Program-made: the position numbers and the translations under genes | The notes under the pieces: model-generated | Seen by the model: the letters and a program-made list of their open reading frames with translations, nothing else | Databases searched by the model: none | What the model was told of the DNA's origin: nothing | Shown: one piece after another, positions 22,156-37,100 of the stretch | Position numbering within the stretch: the stretch's first letter is position 1 | Layout: every line of letters begins with the position of its first letter | DNA from: Symsagittifera roscoffensis | Taxonomy: Eukaryota; Xenacoelomorpha; Acoela; Convolutidae | Direction: 5' to 3' | Assembly: GCF_963678635.1 (NCBI RefSeq) | Contig: NC_087069.1 | Location: forward strand, 1,238,948 to 1,302,947 | Length of the DNA: 64,000 bases

Positions 22156-25100
22156 CTGCAAAAAGCACAACAGTAAAAGCTCCAACTCAAAAATTAAAAG
22201 TTGGAGAACAAACGATTTAGAATCACATATATTCAAACTCACATCCTTCTTCTCCTCTCTGGGCCTGAATGGACGAATGGGAGCAGTAGTTCCCGAGTCC
22301 ACTACCCCTCCTCCTCCTCCTCGCATTGACCCCTCCTGACCCCTGAAGTTGCCACCTCTCTCTATGCCCCCTCTGTCTCTCTCATCTCTCCCTCTGCCAG
22401 GCCCCCCTCCTCCCCCTCTTTCATCTCTGTCTCTGTCTCCTCCTCGGTAGCTGTCCATATCTCTCCCGCCCCCAAATCCTCCCAAGTCCCGGTCTCGGTC
22501 TCTTTCGCGCTCATATGAGTCACGAGGGGGCGGGGCACCACGTCTGAAAAACACACATTTCAAGAGGAGAAGTTTTCCCAATATATTCATAGAGCCGAAG
22601 CTGCGCTTTGCAAACATAAGCCAGAAAACCACAAAAAAGCAGCTAAAATTTTTGCAACGCAGCAGATTCGAACCTACGATCTCGACGTCCTACCCTCTCA
22701 AACACGGACGCTCTACGATCGACAAACACTAGCCACCAATAAAGCATAAAACATAGCCAATCGAAGATTGAAAAAGAATAATGAACTCGGGTAAACATAA
22801 AAAAACACTGACTCTGTTTTTAAAAAATGTCACCTTTCGAATTTCAAAGAAAAAAATAGATGCCCTTTAAGCTCATTGAATTACAGGACGACTTATGATT
22901 GGCGCTTTTTTGATAACATAAACCAATTTTGAGACAACTGGATCAACAGGTAAAGTTATTAATCCGCTTGAAATCTAAAAACTAAATTCCACTTTCGAAA
23001 CTAGAAATCGTTCACAAACTTTCGCGCCATTTTCCCGTTCGTATTTGGAGCGGGCTATTTACGTCACTTTCAGCAGATAAATTTCAATTGAACTCAAAAA
23101 GTCCATTGTACCTAAGTTGAATCAATATTCTAAGACTTTTTCCTGAAAAAAAAACAACAACAAAAATCAGCAAGACCTATGCAAGAGTCTTCACTACGTT
23201 CATTACTCTTAAACAGATGCTGTGAAACTTCCTTGATATAGAGCGTGATTATAACAGAAAGGCCACCAAATGAGCACTTTTATTTGCGAGTTAGGCTGGG
23301 AACAAAACTACAGCCATACTAAAACCCTACGCTCGCTAGTGTCAACACTAGAAACATCCGTTCACTGATACTTAAAATGAATCTGCTTTCCAAACTAAAG
23401 TAAGTCGCAACAAGTGAAGATTTAAGTGGCACCTGAAATCATCTGGAGCGGGTCTGAATCTGTCCTCTCTGCCCATTCCCCCGCCACCTCCCCGCATACT
23501 GTCCCTCTCTCTGTCTCTGTCTCCCCCAAAGTCGCGTCCCCCATCCCCCCTGGTGCGAAGTGGGGCTGGCCTGTACGCCTCATCTCTATCTCTATCTCTT
23601 TCTCTATCGCCCCTAGGTGGTCCGCCACGCTCAAATTCCTCATCACGTGCTCTTCGGAAATCTGCAATAAAGAAACACTCAAACGACCACTCAATTGAAA
23701 CAAACAGTACAGTCAGATTCACAAAAGCAGTATAATGTCTGTTTAGCCTCTGTGAAGAATCTCAACAAAAAAATCTAACTGTCTTCAGCTCCGCCGCCAC
23801 CTCGTCTGAACTCATCGTCGCCCCCTCTCCGTCTAAACAGATCCCTATCTCTGTCCTCCGAGTCCCTTCCCCCTCCTCCTCCTCTTCTGATGTCCTCCGA
23901 GGGGGGTGGGCCTCCCCTTCTCATCGAGTCCCCTCCGTCTCTGCCTCCCACCGGGGGTCTGTATCTGTCGGACGAAGCCGGGGGTTGATATGCCCCTGAG
24001 CCTCGAATTGGAGGAGATCGCATTCGATCCCCACGATACCTGTCATCCACTGAAAAAATAGGCATTGACGTCGAAACATGCTTTAAATTGCGCAAAGACA
24101 ACAAAAAGTCAAAGCAAAGTGGAGCTTTGCATCACTTGCAGTAAAGAATGCAAGATAGCAAGTTGAGGTTCTTTTTCAATCTTGATTTTGACAGAAAGAA
24201 AACTAGCACAGAGACTGAGCTTTACACTTTAGGATTTAAGCCAAACAGGATTAAATATCAACTTTAAAATGCAACAAAAAAACTTCGCTCGATTGCTTTC
24301 GCCTGTGAACCAACTTTGTACAACTGGGAATTGCATTGGAAAGGAGCTGCCTCATATTTTAACATTATCCCCGTTAATGTAGTGACAGTGCATCATCGTA
24401 AAACTAACTTTGATCGCCTTTAAACAATCATAGGTACTCGTTTAGATGTATGGTACCACCGTTTTTGATGAGTCAAATTCAAAAGCTCGTTTAAGAAATG
24501 TGGTCCTGCCAGACCACTTGGAATATACTTTAAGTACTTCAAGTGGATGAAAGCAAAAAGAAAGTTTGTAAATAACTCTTCGTCAGGTTTGCCACCAACG
24601 TTTTCTTAAAAATGATATAATCATAAATATCAATTCAATGGCGAAACTTAAAAACTACCTTTTGTCTGACTTTTATATGGGACCATTGGTAATTTCACAA
24701 AGCCATATATATGAACGAGCGTTTAATGGGACCATACTTCGAACCGAATACCCAGATATATAAACAGATTTTGCTCCGCGTTTAACGTCTTACCGAAGAA
24801 GAACAAAACACTAAAACCGTGCTTCGCTTTTTAAGAATTTTGCCAAAACCTTCACATAAAGTCATCAGATAACACATTAATGATTGATAAAGGCTCAATT
24901 GACAAACTCAAAAAATGCGGGTAAATTAAGAGTGAAAAACGATACAAATCAAATTTTAACAAAGATAGCCGGTTACTGCGCAAGTAGCACAGAATGTTCC
25001 GACCATTGTCTTAAAAAATACAGAAAAATGTTTTTTTTTTTCAAATTAGTGTCGTTTTTTCTTTGTGGTTTGATAAAAAAATCGGAATGAAAAAACTAAA

Positions 25101-28100
25101 CTTAGGCATATTCGACAGTCATAACAAATTAGGCCAATTGGAAAACAGTTTTTGTAGAAAAATGACTAGAAAAAGAAACAATCGTTAAAAAAATTAAGTT
25201 TTTGAATTTTGAAATTTTTGATTCCCAAATTATCGCTAAAACTCCAAAATCTAAATTAATTGAGTAAAATTAAGTTTTCATGGCTTAAATTAAGAATAAA
25301 TAAGCTTTTGTAAGCCTGCTTCGCCTCACCTTATTACCTTGAAATTAGACAAAAGAATCAAACTGGCTTTTCTCGACACTAAGAAAATCATGACTGAAGG
25401 AACTTCAAAATGATATATCACTCGGACCATTCCGATGATTATTTAAGGTACCTGATTTTGCGTGGAAAACAAAAAACTAAAACACAACTGCCCGAAAACA
25501 GAGTAGGTTCCGCCACGGTTTTCAAATGGTCTTAACAATAAACTTTGAAATCAAATGAAAACCAACGACTTGGTTAAATTTAAGCTCAGGCTCATTTCGT
25601 AGCTTTCTTGTAACTGAGATGACAACGAAAAGACCATACAGAACGTTAAAAAGATCCTGAGATCGTATATCACAATTTTTGTTTTTCCAGAAAGCTTCAA
25701 GAAACTATTACCTGCGCCATTACATAGATATTTTAAAATAATTTTAGTTTTAAAAAAATGCCAGAAACAGGAAAATCCATGCTGTTGCGACTAGGCCAGC
25801 AATAAACAGAAGAAAAAACACCGGCCGACTTTTTTTATTTCAAAATAAAAACTTAGTTTGCTAAAATTACAGGTCGTAGCCGGATTCGAATTACGGACCT
25901 TCGTCGAGTCAGTCATGGAGGTTGCCACTGATGGACGTTAACTCCAGGTCCAAAGTGCAAAAGCTCACAATGAATTTGAATTTATTATAAATAAATCAAT
26001 CCATCAAATGATTGAGTGATTCTGCTAGACAAGATGTTAACATGAATAAATAAATGTCATTTGCTGATCACCAGCGTAAAAAATCGATGAAATGAATGAT
26101 ACACGAAAAATATATTTTAGTCTAAAATTCTAAAAATACTTTTGGAATCCAAATCTCCAGTAAAATTATCAGCAGTGATATGTTGATAACAAGCTTTCCT
26201 TGAGGTATCTAGGACTTAGGTCCTTCCCGTCGCTTCGAGACGTGATCGCAACAAAAATAATATAGACAAACTTAATAGAAAACCCGGACGAAACCAATGA
26301 AAACAAATTAAATCAAATCGAGAGTCAATGCAGTCAAAAGCATTGTTATTCTGCCCGTATGACAATTAACAAACCATACAAAAAAAACTTTGGATCAAAA
26401 AAGTTACCAGCCACTTGATATTTCACAACTCACTGGCTGTTCTTGCATTCGATAAAAAAAATGACCGATTGATGACAAACTTTGCTCTCAATGCCCACTG
26501 CTACTCACTTCTGTCTCCGCCCGCCGGTCGCTCTGAGCCTCTCATGCTTCCTCCCCCCACAGACCCACGCATCATCTCGTCCTAAATCAACCACATGTCA
26601 ACCACAAACACTATAGAGCTAGACCAAACAAATAACCATCCCTCGTTATTCATAGATCAGTAAGACATAATAAACATCGAGATGATATCACCAGAAGCGC
26701 TTTACCTTCTCTTGGGCATGACGTCGCTCCTCCATCAAACCTAAACAAAAAACACGGATATACTACGGTTGCTGTGCCGAACACAAAAAATCAAATTAGG
26801 AAATTCAACACATAGCCAACTGACAGTTGGAAAAGAGAAATGAACGCAAAGAAACAGATAAAACACTAACTTGTTCTTTGAAAAAATCTCAACCTTCGAC
26901 TTTGGAAGAAAAAAACAGATGACCGTAAACCTCTTTGAATTTTTAGAACAATTGGTAATTGACAATTTTTTCATGAAATTAACCCAATTTGAGAAAACTG
27001 GATCAGAACGTAAAGATGTTATTTCGCTGGGAAATCTGATCATTAAATTCCATTTTCGAATTTAGAAATCGATCACGTTTTTCGTGACCTTTGCAATTAT
27101 GCTGTTTGATAGTGGAGTTTTCTTTCCTTTTAACAATGGAAATGAACTGAACCTACAAAGAAAATAAAAGTCAAAACAAAAAAATTGAGACTGAACAATT
27201 TTTATAACCTTTTCGTGAAAAAAAAAACAAAAACAACTATATAAGAGTTTTCATTAGGTACATTACTTTTACAGAAAAAGAAAAAAACTTGTTTAAAGAG
27301 AAGAATTGAATCAAGTAGCACTCGACAAATTCTGATTTTTACAAACTAAAAGCAGAAAGCGTCAGCGCAGAAGGGAAACAACTTCGAAATTAGAATGAAT
27401 TGATATTTCCTATAAACAATTAGGTGCATCCAGGCTCATTTTCAAAAAAATTGCTTGACCGAAAAGACGACACCAATACGGTAACATCTAATTTTTTTCA
27501 GTTTATTATCGACTTCAGCCCGTAATTATTGTTGAACAGTTCATGGTGAAACTAACACCAGAAACTACATCCAATATCATAATCAAAACAATAAGCAGAA
27601 ATTAATGTGACATCAAACTTAAAATTAATTGGAGTTTGTTTTCACTATCGATCAATGCAAATCACAGTCATCATTGCACACTTTAACAGATACATTAACA
27701 GAATCACAAAGAAATTAGAGTTAAAATTTATTTCAAATCTTAAGAACTCAGAATCTTACTTATCAGAAACTCTTTGATACTCTTTGAATCAAATCTGATT
27801 TTTTTTCAGAGAGTCAAAAAAAGAATCCACAATCATCGCTGCATCTCTCGCAAGAAAACAAAGACCACAACTGCATCCAAATACGAATAATTTTATATTT
27901 TATGATCAATGAGAAGAATCCAGGATCACAGAGTATCAACAAGAGACAAATATTCACATTTTGATATTTGAAAAGCAAATCGCCGTCATATTTGCACAAT
28001 TTGATAGAAAAAAATGACATAAAAACAGAAATCAAAAGCTATTTTTTTGCATTTAATTATATCATTAAAGGAATCAATAATCACCATCGAACTAAAAGAA

Positions 28101-31100
28101 AATATACCATATATGCAGATAATCGAAATCACCTTGCCTGTCGAAACATTTTTTTGCTTCCTAGCGTCAAACCAACCGAAACCATACTGGAAAGGTATTT
28201 CATTTGACCAACAGACGGAAACCAGAGATGACTTATCAGACAATTCAAACACAGCCAACATACAGTTGGAAAAGAGTCAATGAACGCAAGTAAACAGAAA
28301 AAAGAAGCTGACTTGTTTTTTGACTTTCAAATTTCAGAGAAAAAAAAAACAGATGCCCTAAAAGCTTTTTGAATTTCAAGAAAAACATATGCTCGGTCTT
28401 GGAAAAAAATAGATGCACTTAAAACTTTTTCAAATTCAAGAAAAATTATTATCGTTCTTTTTTTGATAAACTTAACCCAATTTGAGAAAGCTGGATCAAC
28501 AGTAAAATTTATTTCACTGAGAAAATTAAATTCCATCATAGAAACGAAGTGAATCACGTTTTTCGTGGCCTTTACATTTTTGCTGATCGATAGTGGAGTT
28601 TGTCTTCTATTTACCAAAGGAAAAGAAAAAAAACAAAAAAAAAAAATTATCGCAAACTAAATAAGAGACTGAACTACGTTCACCGACTCTTAATAAAGCA
28701 CATACCGTTGAGTTCGGATTTTTTCCGAGAAAAGTAGACTGCCTTAGGCTTTGTGAATTTCTGGAACAAGCTGTGATTAACACTTTGATTAATTATTCCA
28801 ATTTGAGACACAGAGGCGAAGCTGAGCTTCGCACCACCAGCGATACAACAAGTATAAGATTAAACAACAAGACACTGAAGAAGTCGCATTGAAGACTTCG
28901 AGCGAAGAAAAAATTGAAACAGAGCTGGAAAAAAACCAACATTTCAAATGAAAAAAAAAAAGAAATTATTTGTGGGAAAAGTTCCAGTAATTAAATTCCA
29001 CTTTCGAAAATGGTCAAGTCGATCAAGTTTTTCGTGGCCTTTGTTCGTTTGCTGCTCGATAAAGTCGTTTGCCTTCCTTTGAACAAAGGAAAAGAAGTCA
29101 ACTTGTCAAACCCCGAAAAAAAATTGAGCCTGAACAAATTTTAAAGACTTTTCCTAAAAAAAACGAAAAAAATTGTCACAACCTATATAAGAGTCTGAAC
29201 TACGATCATCGACTCTTAGTCATAATTTAACAAAAAAATTATCCGATTACCAGAATTTTTTTTCAAGCAGATTATTAACAATAATTCTCATTCCAAGCAC
29301 AACTGAGAAGAGAGCCAACTCCACGAACTTCATCACGATGATTTGTGTTTCGTATGATCAAATATGTGAAAGCATGGTCATAGAAAATAATGGCCCAAAC
29401 AAAAGATCAGCAAATCGACTTCCCATATTATTTTTTCCGGATTACCAAGAAGTCCACAACCATCGCTGCACAGCTGAGAAAAATAAAAGATAAATCGTCA
29501 CAAACTCGAAGACCAATTATTATATTTTAAAAAAACATCGCTGCATCGCTGCAAAAACAAAAGATAAATCGTCATAAAATGGAAGACCAATTATTATATA
29601 AAAAAAGACCAGATTTTTAATGAGCATTAAAAAACTGCGCTTCATCGTCAAAAAATCACTAAACCAATACGACGAAATCAATTCCAACAACGTCTACTTT
29701 TTGTTTTTCTGAACAAGTGGAGTCATTGATCATCATCGATTATCATTTAAAAAGATCATAAGAAAACCAAGACAACATACTGTAGTAAAATCAGAGTTGA
29801 CTTGTATTTCATAAGATCAATAACGGGAATCCAGGATCATCAACTAGAAAAAACAAAAGAAAGAAAGGTCAACTCAAAATATCGTTTTTTCTTTTATGGT
29901 AAAATGTATCTCAATCCGTATTACATAATTCGGAAGAAAAACTCATTGCAAAAAAAAAATCAAAGAAGTCTAATACTTTCTTAAACTTCTGACGGATACC
30001 GTGGTCAACAAGAAAAAATATATCTACCATAATTACAACTTGCAATCAAATCTAATCTTCAGTATCAACTCGGTTCAAACCGGTGATCGCGAAAAAGAAA
30101 AAACATCTTGCCTGAAAATTTAGAAAAATCAGAAAGAATTGGTATTTCATTATTCACAAAGGGGAATCTGGTATCATCGTTTAAATAACAACGACTAATC
30201 TGACTTTGAGAAACTGAGCAAAAAGAAGCAATGTACAATCTTGCACCGATGCCATTCTACTGTCTTTTAGGTCACATTAAATTTCTCTGCCCATTTCGAT
30301 GTAGTTCCTTGCTTTGATTCTTACAAAATTGTACATTGCTTCTTTTTGCTCAGTTTCTCAAAGTCAGATACTGTACTAAAATCAGAGTGGATTTATATTT
30401 CATAAGATCAATAAGGGGAATCCAGGATCATCATCTAGAACAAACAAAGGATAAAAACGTCATCAACTTCAAATTGAATTATTTTTTACTGAAAATGTGC
30501 ATATGAACCCTTGATACAAAATTCGAAAGAAAAATTCATTGCAAGTAAAAGCAAAAAACCAAAGATGACCTTCACTTTATTAATTTCCTTACAAATACCG
30601 GAGTCAACAAAGGAAAAATATATATATACCATAATCACAACTAGCAATCAAAACAATTCTTCGGTATCAACTCCGGCAAAACCCGGGATTTCAAAAATGG
30701 TAGAAATAACTTATCAGAAAACTGAGCTCATTCGAAATGGATTTTTATTTCATTAAACAAAAGGGAATCTGGTATCATCATTTAAACAAGCATGGCTAAT
30801 CTGACTTTGAGATTGAGCCAAAAAAAAAACACCCATCACAAAAGAATCAGCGCATTAAATGAACTACACCGAAATGGGCACTGCTTTCTCCTATGAACTG
30901 AAAAGATAACTCGAGTGCCATCATTGCAAAAATTGCGAAAGTATGAATAAGGAATCAATTCCAAAAAAGAATCTGATTTATTCATTTTATGAACCAGTGC
31001 ATACTGCAATCATCATTTAAAACTTCATGCAAAATCCAAGAACACGCAATCAACTAGACTCAAGGCCAATTATTATATGATAATGTGACCAGCTTTCTAT

Positions 31101-34100
31101 GAAAATTATAATGGGGCTTCATCGTCATATAAAAAGCTAAACCAAGAACACGAAATAAGTTTGAAAAACCTTGGCCTTTTTTGTATTTCTGAACAAGTGG
31201 AGTCCCTGATCATCCATAAAAAGAATATGAGAAAACCACGACGACAGCGTACTAAAATCAGAGTGGATTTATATTTCATCAAATCAATAAGGGGAATCCA
31301 GGATCATCATCTAGAAAAAAAACAAAAGATATAAATGTCATCAACAGAGATAAATTGTTTTTAAATGGCAATGCGCATCTCAATTCTTCACGCATAATTC
31401 GAAAGAAAAACTCATTGCAAGTAAAAGCAAAATCAAACGAAGACCTTCATTTTCTAAAATGCCTTACAAATACCGGAGTCAATAAAGGAAAAATAAATAA
31501 ATCTACCATGATCACAAACAGCAATCAAAACATCTCTTCGGTATCAACTCCGGCCAAACCCGGGATTTTAGAAATTGTTTAAGTAACTTAACAGAAAAAT
31601 GAGTTCATTCAAAATGGATTAATATTTCATTATTCAACTAAAGAGAATCTGTTATCATGATAAAAACAAGCAAGACTAATCTGAATTTGAGATTATGAGC
31701 CAAAAAAGTATCACCCATCAAAAAGATACAGGGAGTTAGACTATACCGAAAAGGGCACATCTTTGTCTGATGAATTGAAAGTTTTAGTCGCGTGCCATCA
31801 TTTCAAACGCTGCGAGAGCATAAGAAATCAATTCCATAAAACTTACTTATTCCAAATTATGAACCAGTGCATTCCGAAATCATAATTTAAAGCTTCATAC
31901 GAAAACTCAAAAGACAATTAATATATCAGAATGTTACCAGCTTTTTATGAGCATTATAATATGCTTCATCGTCATACAAATAGTTAAGCCAAGAACACGA
32001 AACATGTTAGAATAACGTTTGCATTTTTGTTTTTCTGAACAAATATAGTTCTTGATCATCAATTAGAAGAATATGAGAAAACCAAGACGACATAGTGTAG
32101 TGAAATCAGAGTTGATTTATATTTCATAAGATCAAAAAGGGGAATCCAGGATCATCATCTAGAAAAAACGAAGGATAGAAATGTCATAAACTACAAATTT
32201 AGTCGAGTTCCATCATTGCAAAAATTGCGAAAGCATGAATAAGAAACCAATTCCAAAAAAGAATCTGATTTATTCCTTTCAAGAACCAGTGCATTCTGCA
32301 ATTATCATTTAAAGCTTCATGCAAAAACTGAGAACACGCAATCAACTAGACTCAAGGCCAATTATTATATAATAATGTGAACAGCTTTTTGAGCATTATA
32401 AATGGGCTTCATCGTCATACAAATAGCTAAACCAAGAACACGAAATATGTTCGAAAAACCTTGGCCTTTTTGTTTTTCTGAACAACTGGAGTCCCTGATC
32501 ATCCATAAAAAGGAAATGAAAAACCCAAGACGAAAGTGTACTAAAATCAGAGTGGATTTAAATTTCATCAAATGAATAAGGAAATCCAGGATAATCATCA
32601 AGAAAAAAAACCCAAAGATAAAAAAGTCATCAACAGAGATAAATTGTTTTAAAATGGTAATGCGCATCTCAATTCTTCTTGCATAATTCGAAAGACAAAC
32701 TCCTTGCAAGTAAAGCAAAAATCAAAAACCTATACTTTTAAACTTTCCTTCAAAACCGGAGTCAACAAAGAAAACATATCTAGCATAACTAAAACTAGCA
32801 ATCAAATCAATTCTTTGGTATCAATTCCAGCCAAACCCGGGATTTTAGAAATGGTATAACTTATCAGAAAACTGAGCTCATTCAAAATGGATTATGATTT
32901 CATTAATCAACAAAGGGGAATCTGGTATCATCATAAAAACAAGCATGACTAATCTGACTTTAAGATTGAGCCAAAAAAAGTCTCACCCATCACAAAATAT
33001 ACAGGTCGTTAAACTATAATGAAAAGGGCACAGCTTTCTCTGATGAATTGAAAATTTAAGTCGAGTGCCATCATTGCAAAAAATGCGAGAGCATAAGAAA
33101 TCAATTCCAAAAAACTAACTTATTCCACTTTAAGAACCAGTGCATTCCGAAATCATAATTTAAAGCTTCATATGAAAACTCTAAGGACAATTAATATATC
33201 ATAACGTTACCAGCTTTTCATGAGCCTTATAATCGGGTTTCATCGTCAAACAAATAGCTACGCCGAGAACAAAAAATATGTTCCAACAACATTTGCGTTT
33301 TTTTTGTTTTTCTAAATAAGTGGAGTCCTTGATCTTAAAAAAAGAATATGAGAAAGCCAAGACGACATAGTGTAGTGACATCAGAGTTGATTTTGTTTCA
33401 TAAGATCAATAAGGGGAATCCAGGATCATCATCTAGAAAAAACAGGATAAAAATGTCATCAACTTCAAATTGAATTATTTTTTACTGAAAATGTGCATAT
33501 GAATCCTCGTTACAAATTTCGAAAGAAAAATTCATTGCAAGTAAAAGCAAAAAACCAAAGAAGACCTTCACTTTATAAATTTCCTTACAAATACCGGAGT
33601 CAACAAAGGAAAAACATATATATACCATAATCACAACTAGCAATCAAAACAATTCTTCGGTATCAACTCCGGCAAAACCCGGGATTTCAAAAATGGTAGA
33701 AATAACTTATCAGAAAACTGAACTCAATCGAAATTGATTTTTATTTCGTCCAACAAAGGGGAATCTGGTATCATCATTTAAACAAGCATGGCTAATCTGA
33801 CTTTGAGATTATGCGCCAAAAAAACACCCATCACAGAAGAATCAGCTCATTAAACTAACTACAACGAAATGGGCACCGCCTTTTCTGATGATTTGAAAAA
33901 AATAGCCGAGTTCATCATTGCAAAAATAGCGACAGCATGAATAAGCAATCAATTCCAAAAAACTGACTTATCCGATTTATGAACCAGTGCATTTTGCAAT
34001 CAACATTTATAGCTTCATTCAAAAACCAAGATCACGCAATCAACTAAACTCAAGGTCAATTATTATATGATAATGTGACCAGCTTTTTATGAGCATTGTA

Positions 34101-37100
34101 ATTGGGCTTCATCTTCATACAAATAGCTAAACCAAGAACACGAAATATGTTAGAAAAACCTTGGCCTTTCTGGTTTTTCTGAAAAAGATTATGAGAAAAG
34201 GACGACATAGGATATTATAGGACGACTACTAAAATCAGAGTGGATTTATAATTCATAAGATCAAAAAGGGGAATCCAGGATCATCATTTAGAAAAAAAAA
34301 CAAACGATAGAAATGTCATCAACTTCAAATTTGATTATTTTGTATTGGTAATGCGCATCTCAGTAATTAATGCATAATTCGAAAGAAAAATTCATCGCAG
34401 GTAAAGCAAAAATCAATGAGGACCTTCTTTTTCTAAATTTTCTTACGAAAACCGGAGTCAACAAAGAAAAATAAATCTACCATAATTAGAATTAGCAATT
34501 AAAATATTTTTCAAGAATAACTCCGACCAAACCCGTGATTGCAAAAATAGGGGAAATAACTGGCCTGAAAAGTAACCCAAATTAGATTGGATTGGTTTTT
34601 CATTACTGAGCAAGGGAATCTGGTATCATTTATTAAATAACAATGACTGATCTGACTTTGGGATTCTGAGCAAAAAGAAGTACCCATTACGGCAAGGAAG
34701 AATCGAGGCAATAAACTGCATCAAAAAGGGCATAGCTTTCTCTGATGAATTGAAAAATTTAGCCGAGTGCCATTATTGCAAAAATTGCGAGAGCATAAGA
34801 AATTAATTCCAAACAAAATTGATTTCTTAAGCCGGAGTCAACAAAGGACAATTATACATACCATAATTACAACTAGCAATCAAATCAATCCTACATTATC
34901 AACTCCGGCCAAAGCCGGGATTTTAAAAACAGTGAAAACAACTTATCAGAAAATCGACCTGATTTAGAATGGATTGTTATTTCAATATTCAATAAAGGAG
35001 AATCTGCCATCATCATTTAAACAAGCATGACTAATGTGACTTTGAGATTTTGCGTGAAAAGAATCACCCATCATAAAAAAAACCAAGGCATTAAACTACA
35101 CCGAAATGGGCACAGCTTTCTCTGATCATCCATAAAAAGATTATGAGAAAACCAAGACGACAGTGTACTAAAATCAGAGTGGATTTGAATTTCATCAAAT
35201 CAATAAGGGGAATCCAGGATCATCATCTAGAAAAAACAAAAGATATAAATGTCATCAACAAAGACAATATTTTAAAATGTAAAGCGCACCTCAATCCTTT
35301 ATGCATAATTCGACAGAAAAACTCATTGCCAGTAAAGCAAAAATCAAAGAAGACCTATACTTCTCAATTTTCTTAGGAATACCGCAGTCAACAAAGAATC
35401 TACCATAATTAGAACTAGCAATTAAATCAATTCTACAGTATCAACTTCGACAAAACCGGTGATTTTGAAAATAGTATTGAAAAAACTTATCAGAAAACTG
35501 AGCTGATTAGAATGGATTGTTATTTCAGTATTCAGACTAATCTGAATTTGAGATTATGCGCGAAAAGAATCACCCATCACAAAATAATGAAGGCATCAAA
35601 CTACACCACAGCTTTTTCTGATGAAATGAAGAAGTTAGTGGAGCGACATCATTGCAAAAATTTGAAAGCATGAATAAGAAATCAATTCCAAAAAAGAATC
35701 TGATTTATTGATTTTATGAGCCAGTGCATTCCGAAATCATAATTTAAAGCCTCATGCAAAGCAACGAAAACTCAAAAGCCAATTAATATATCATAACGTT
35801 ACCAGCTTTATATGAGCATCAAAATCGCGCTTCATCGTCATACAAATAGCTAAGCCAAAAATACAAAACATGTTCGAATAACGTTTGCCATTTTTTGTTT
35901 TGCTGAACAAGTGAAGTCCTTGATCATCAATAAAAAGAATGAGAAAACCAAGTCGACATAGTGTACTAAAATCAGAGTGGATTTACATTTCATAAGATCA
36001 AAAAGGGGAATCCAGGATCATCATCTAGAAAAAAAAACAAAGGATAGGAAAGTCAACTCAAATTAAACTGTTTTCTATTGGTAAGGTGTATCTCAAATTG
36101 TTGCATAATCCGAAAGAAGATTCATTACAGGTAAAGAAAAAATCAAAGAAGACCTACATTGAAAAAACAACTTGCCTGAAAGCTAAGCAAAATCAGAATG
36201 GATTGGTAGTTCATAAATGAACAAGGGGAATCTGGTGTCATCGTTTAAATAACAACGGCTCATCTGACTTTGAGATTATGAGCAAAAGAAGCACCCAATA
36301 CGGCAATGAACAATCATGGCAGAATTGAGGCAAAGAACTACATCGAAATGAACTCAGCTTTCTTTATGTCAGACGACCTAATAGACAGTAGACTGTCATC
36401 TTAGCAAAAAAAAAGAAAAGAAGAGTATGAAACCAATTCCACACTCAACTAGCTTATTTAAATGTATCAAACAATGCAGCCAAAAAAAAACCATTAAAAG
36501 TTCAAACTGATGATTTGAAAAATTTAGTCGAGTTCATCATTGCAAAAATTGCAAAAGCATGAATAAGCAATCAATTCCGAAAAAAACTGACTTATCTGAT
36601 TTATGAACCAGTGCATTTTGCAATCAACATTTATAGCTTCATTCAAAAACCAAGACCACGCAATCAACTAAACTCAAGGTCAATTATTATATGATAATGT
36701 GACCAGCTTTTTATGAGCATTGTAATTGGGCTTCATCTTCATACAAATAGCTAAACCAAGAACACGAAATATGTTAGAAAAACCTTGGCCTTTCTGGTTT
36801 TTCTGAACAAGTGGAGTCCCTGATCATCCATAAAAAGATTATGAGAAAAGGACGACATAGGATATTATAGGACGACTACTAAAATCAGAGTGGATTTATA
36901 ATTCATAAGATCAAAAAGGGGAATCCAGGATCATCATTTAGAAAAAAAACAAATGATAGAAATGTCATCAACTTCAAATTGAATTATTTTTATTGGTAAT
37001 GCGCATCTCAGTAATTAATGCATAATTCGAATAAAAAATTCATCGCAGGTAAAGCAAAAATCAATGACCTTCTTTTTCTAAAGTCAACAAAGAAAAATAA

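Noticed and set aside
22362-24104. Long open frames in second frames and on the plus strand across the EIF3A tail exons
   Set aside because: They arise from the simple (CTC)n/(TCT)n-like codons of Arg/Asp/Gly-rich exons; only the phase-consistent minus frame matches eIF3a.
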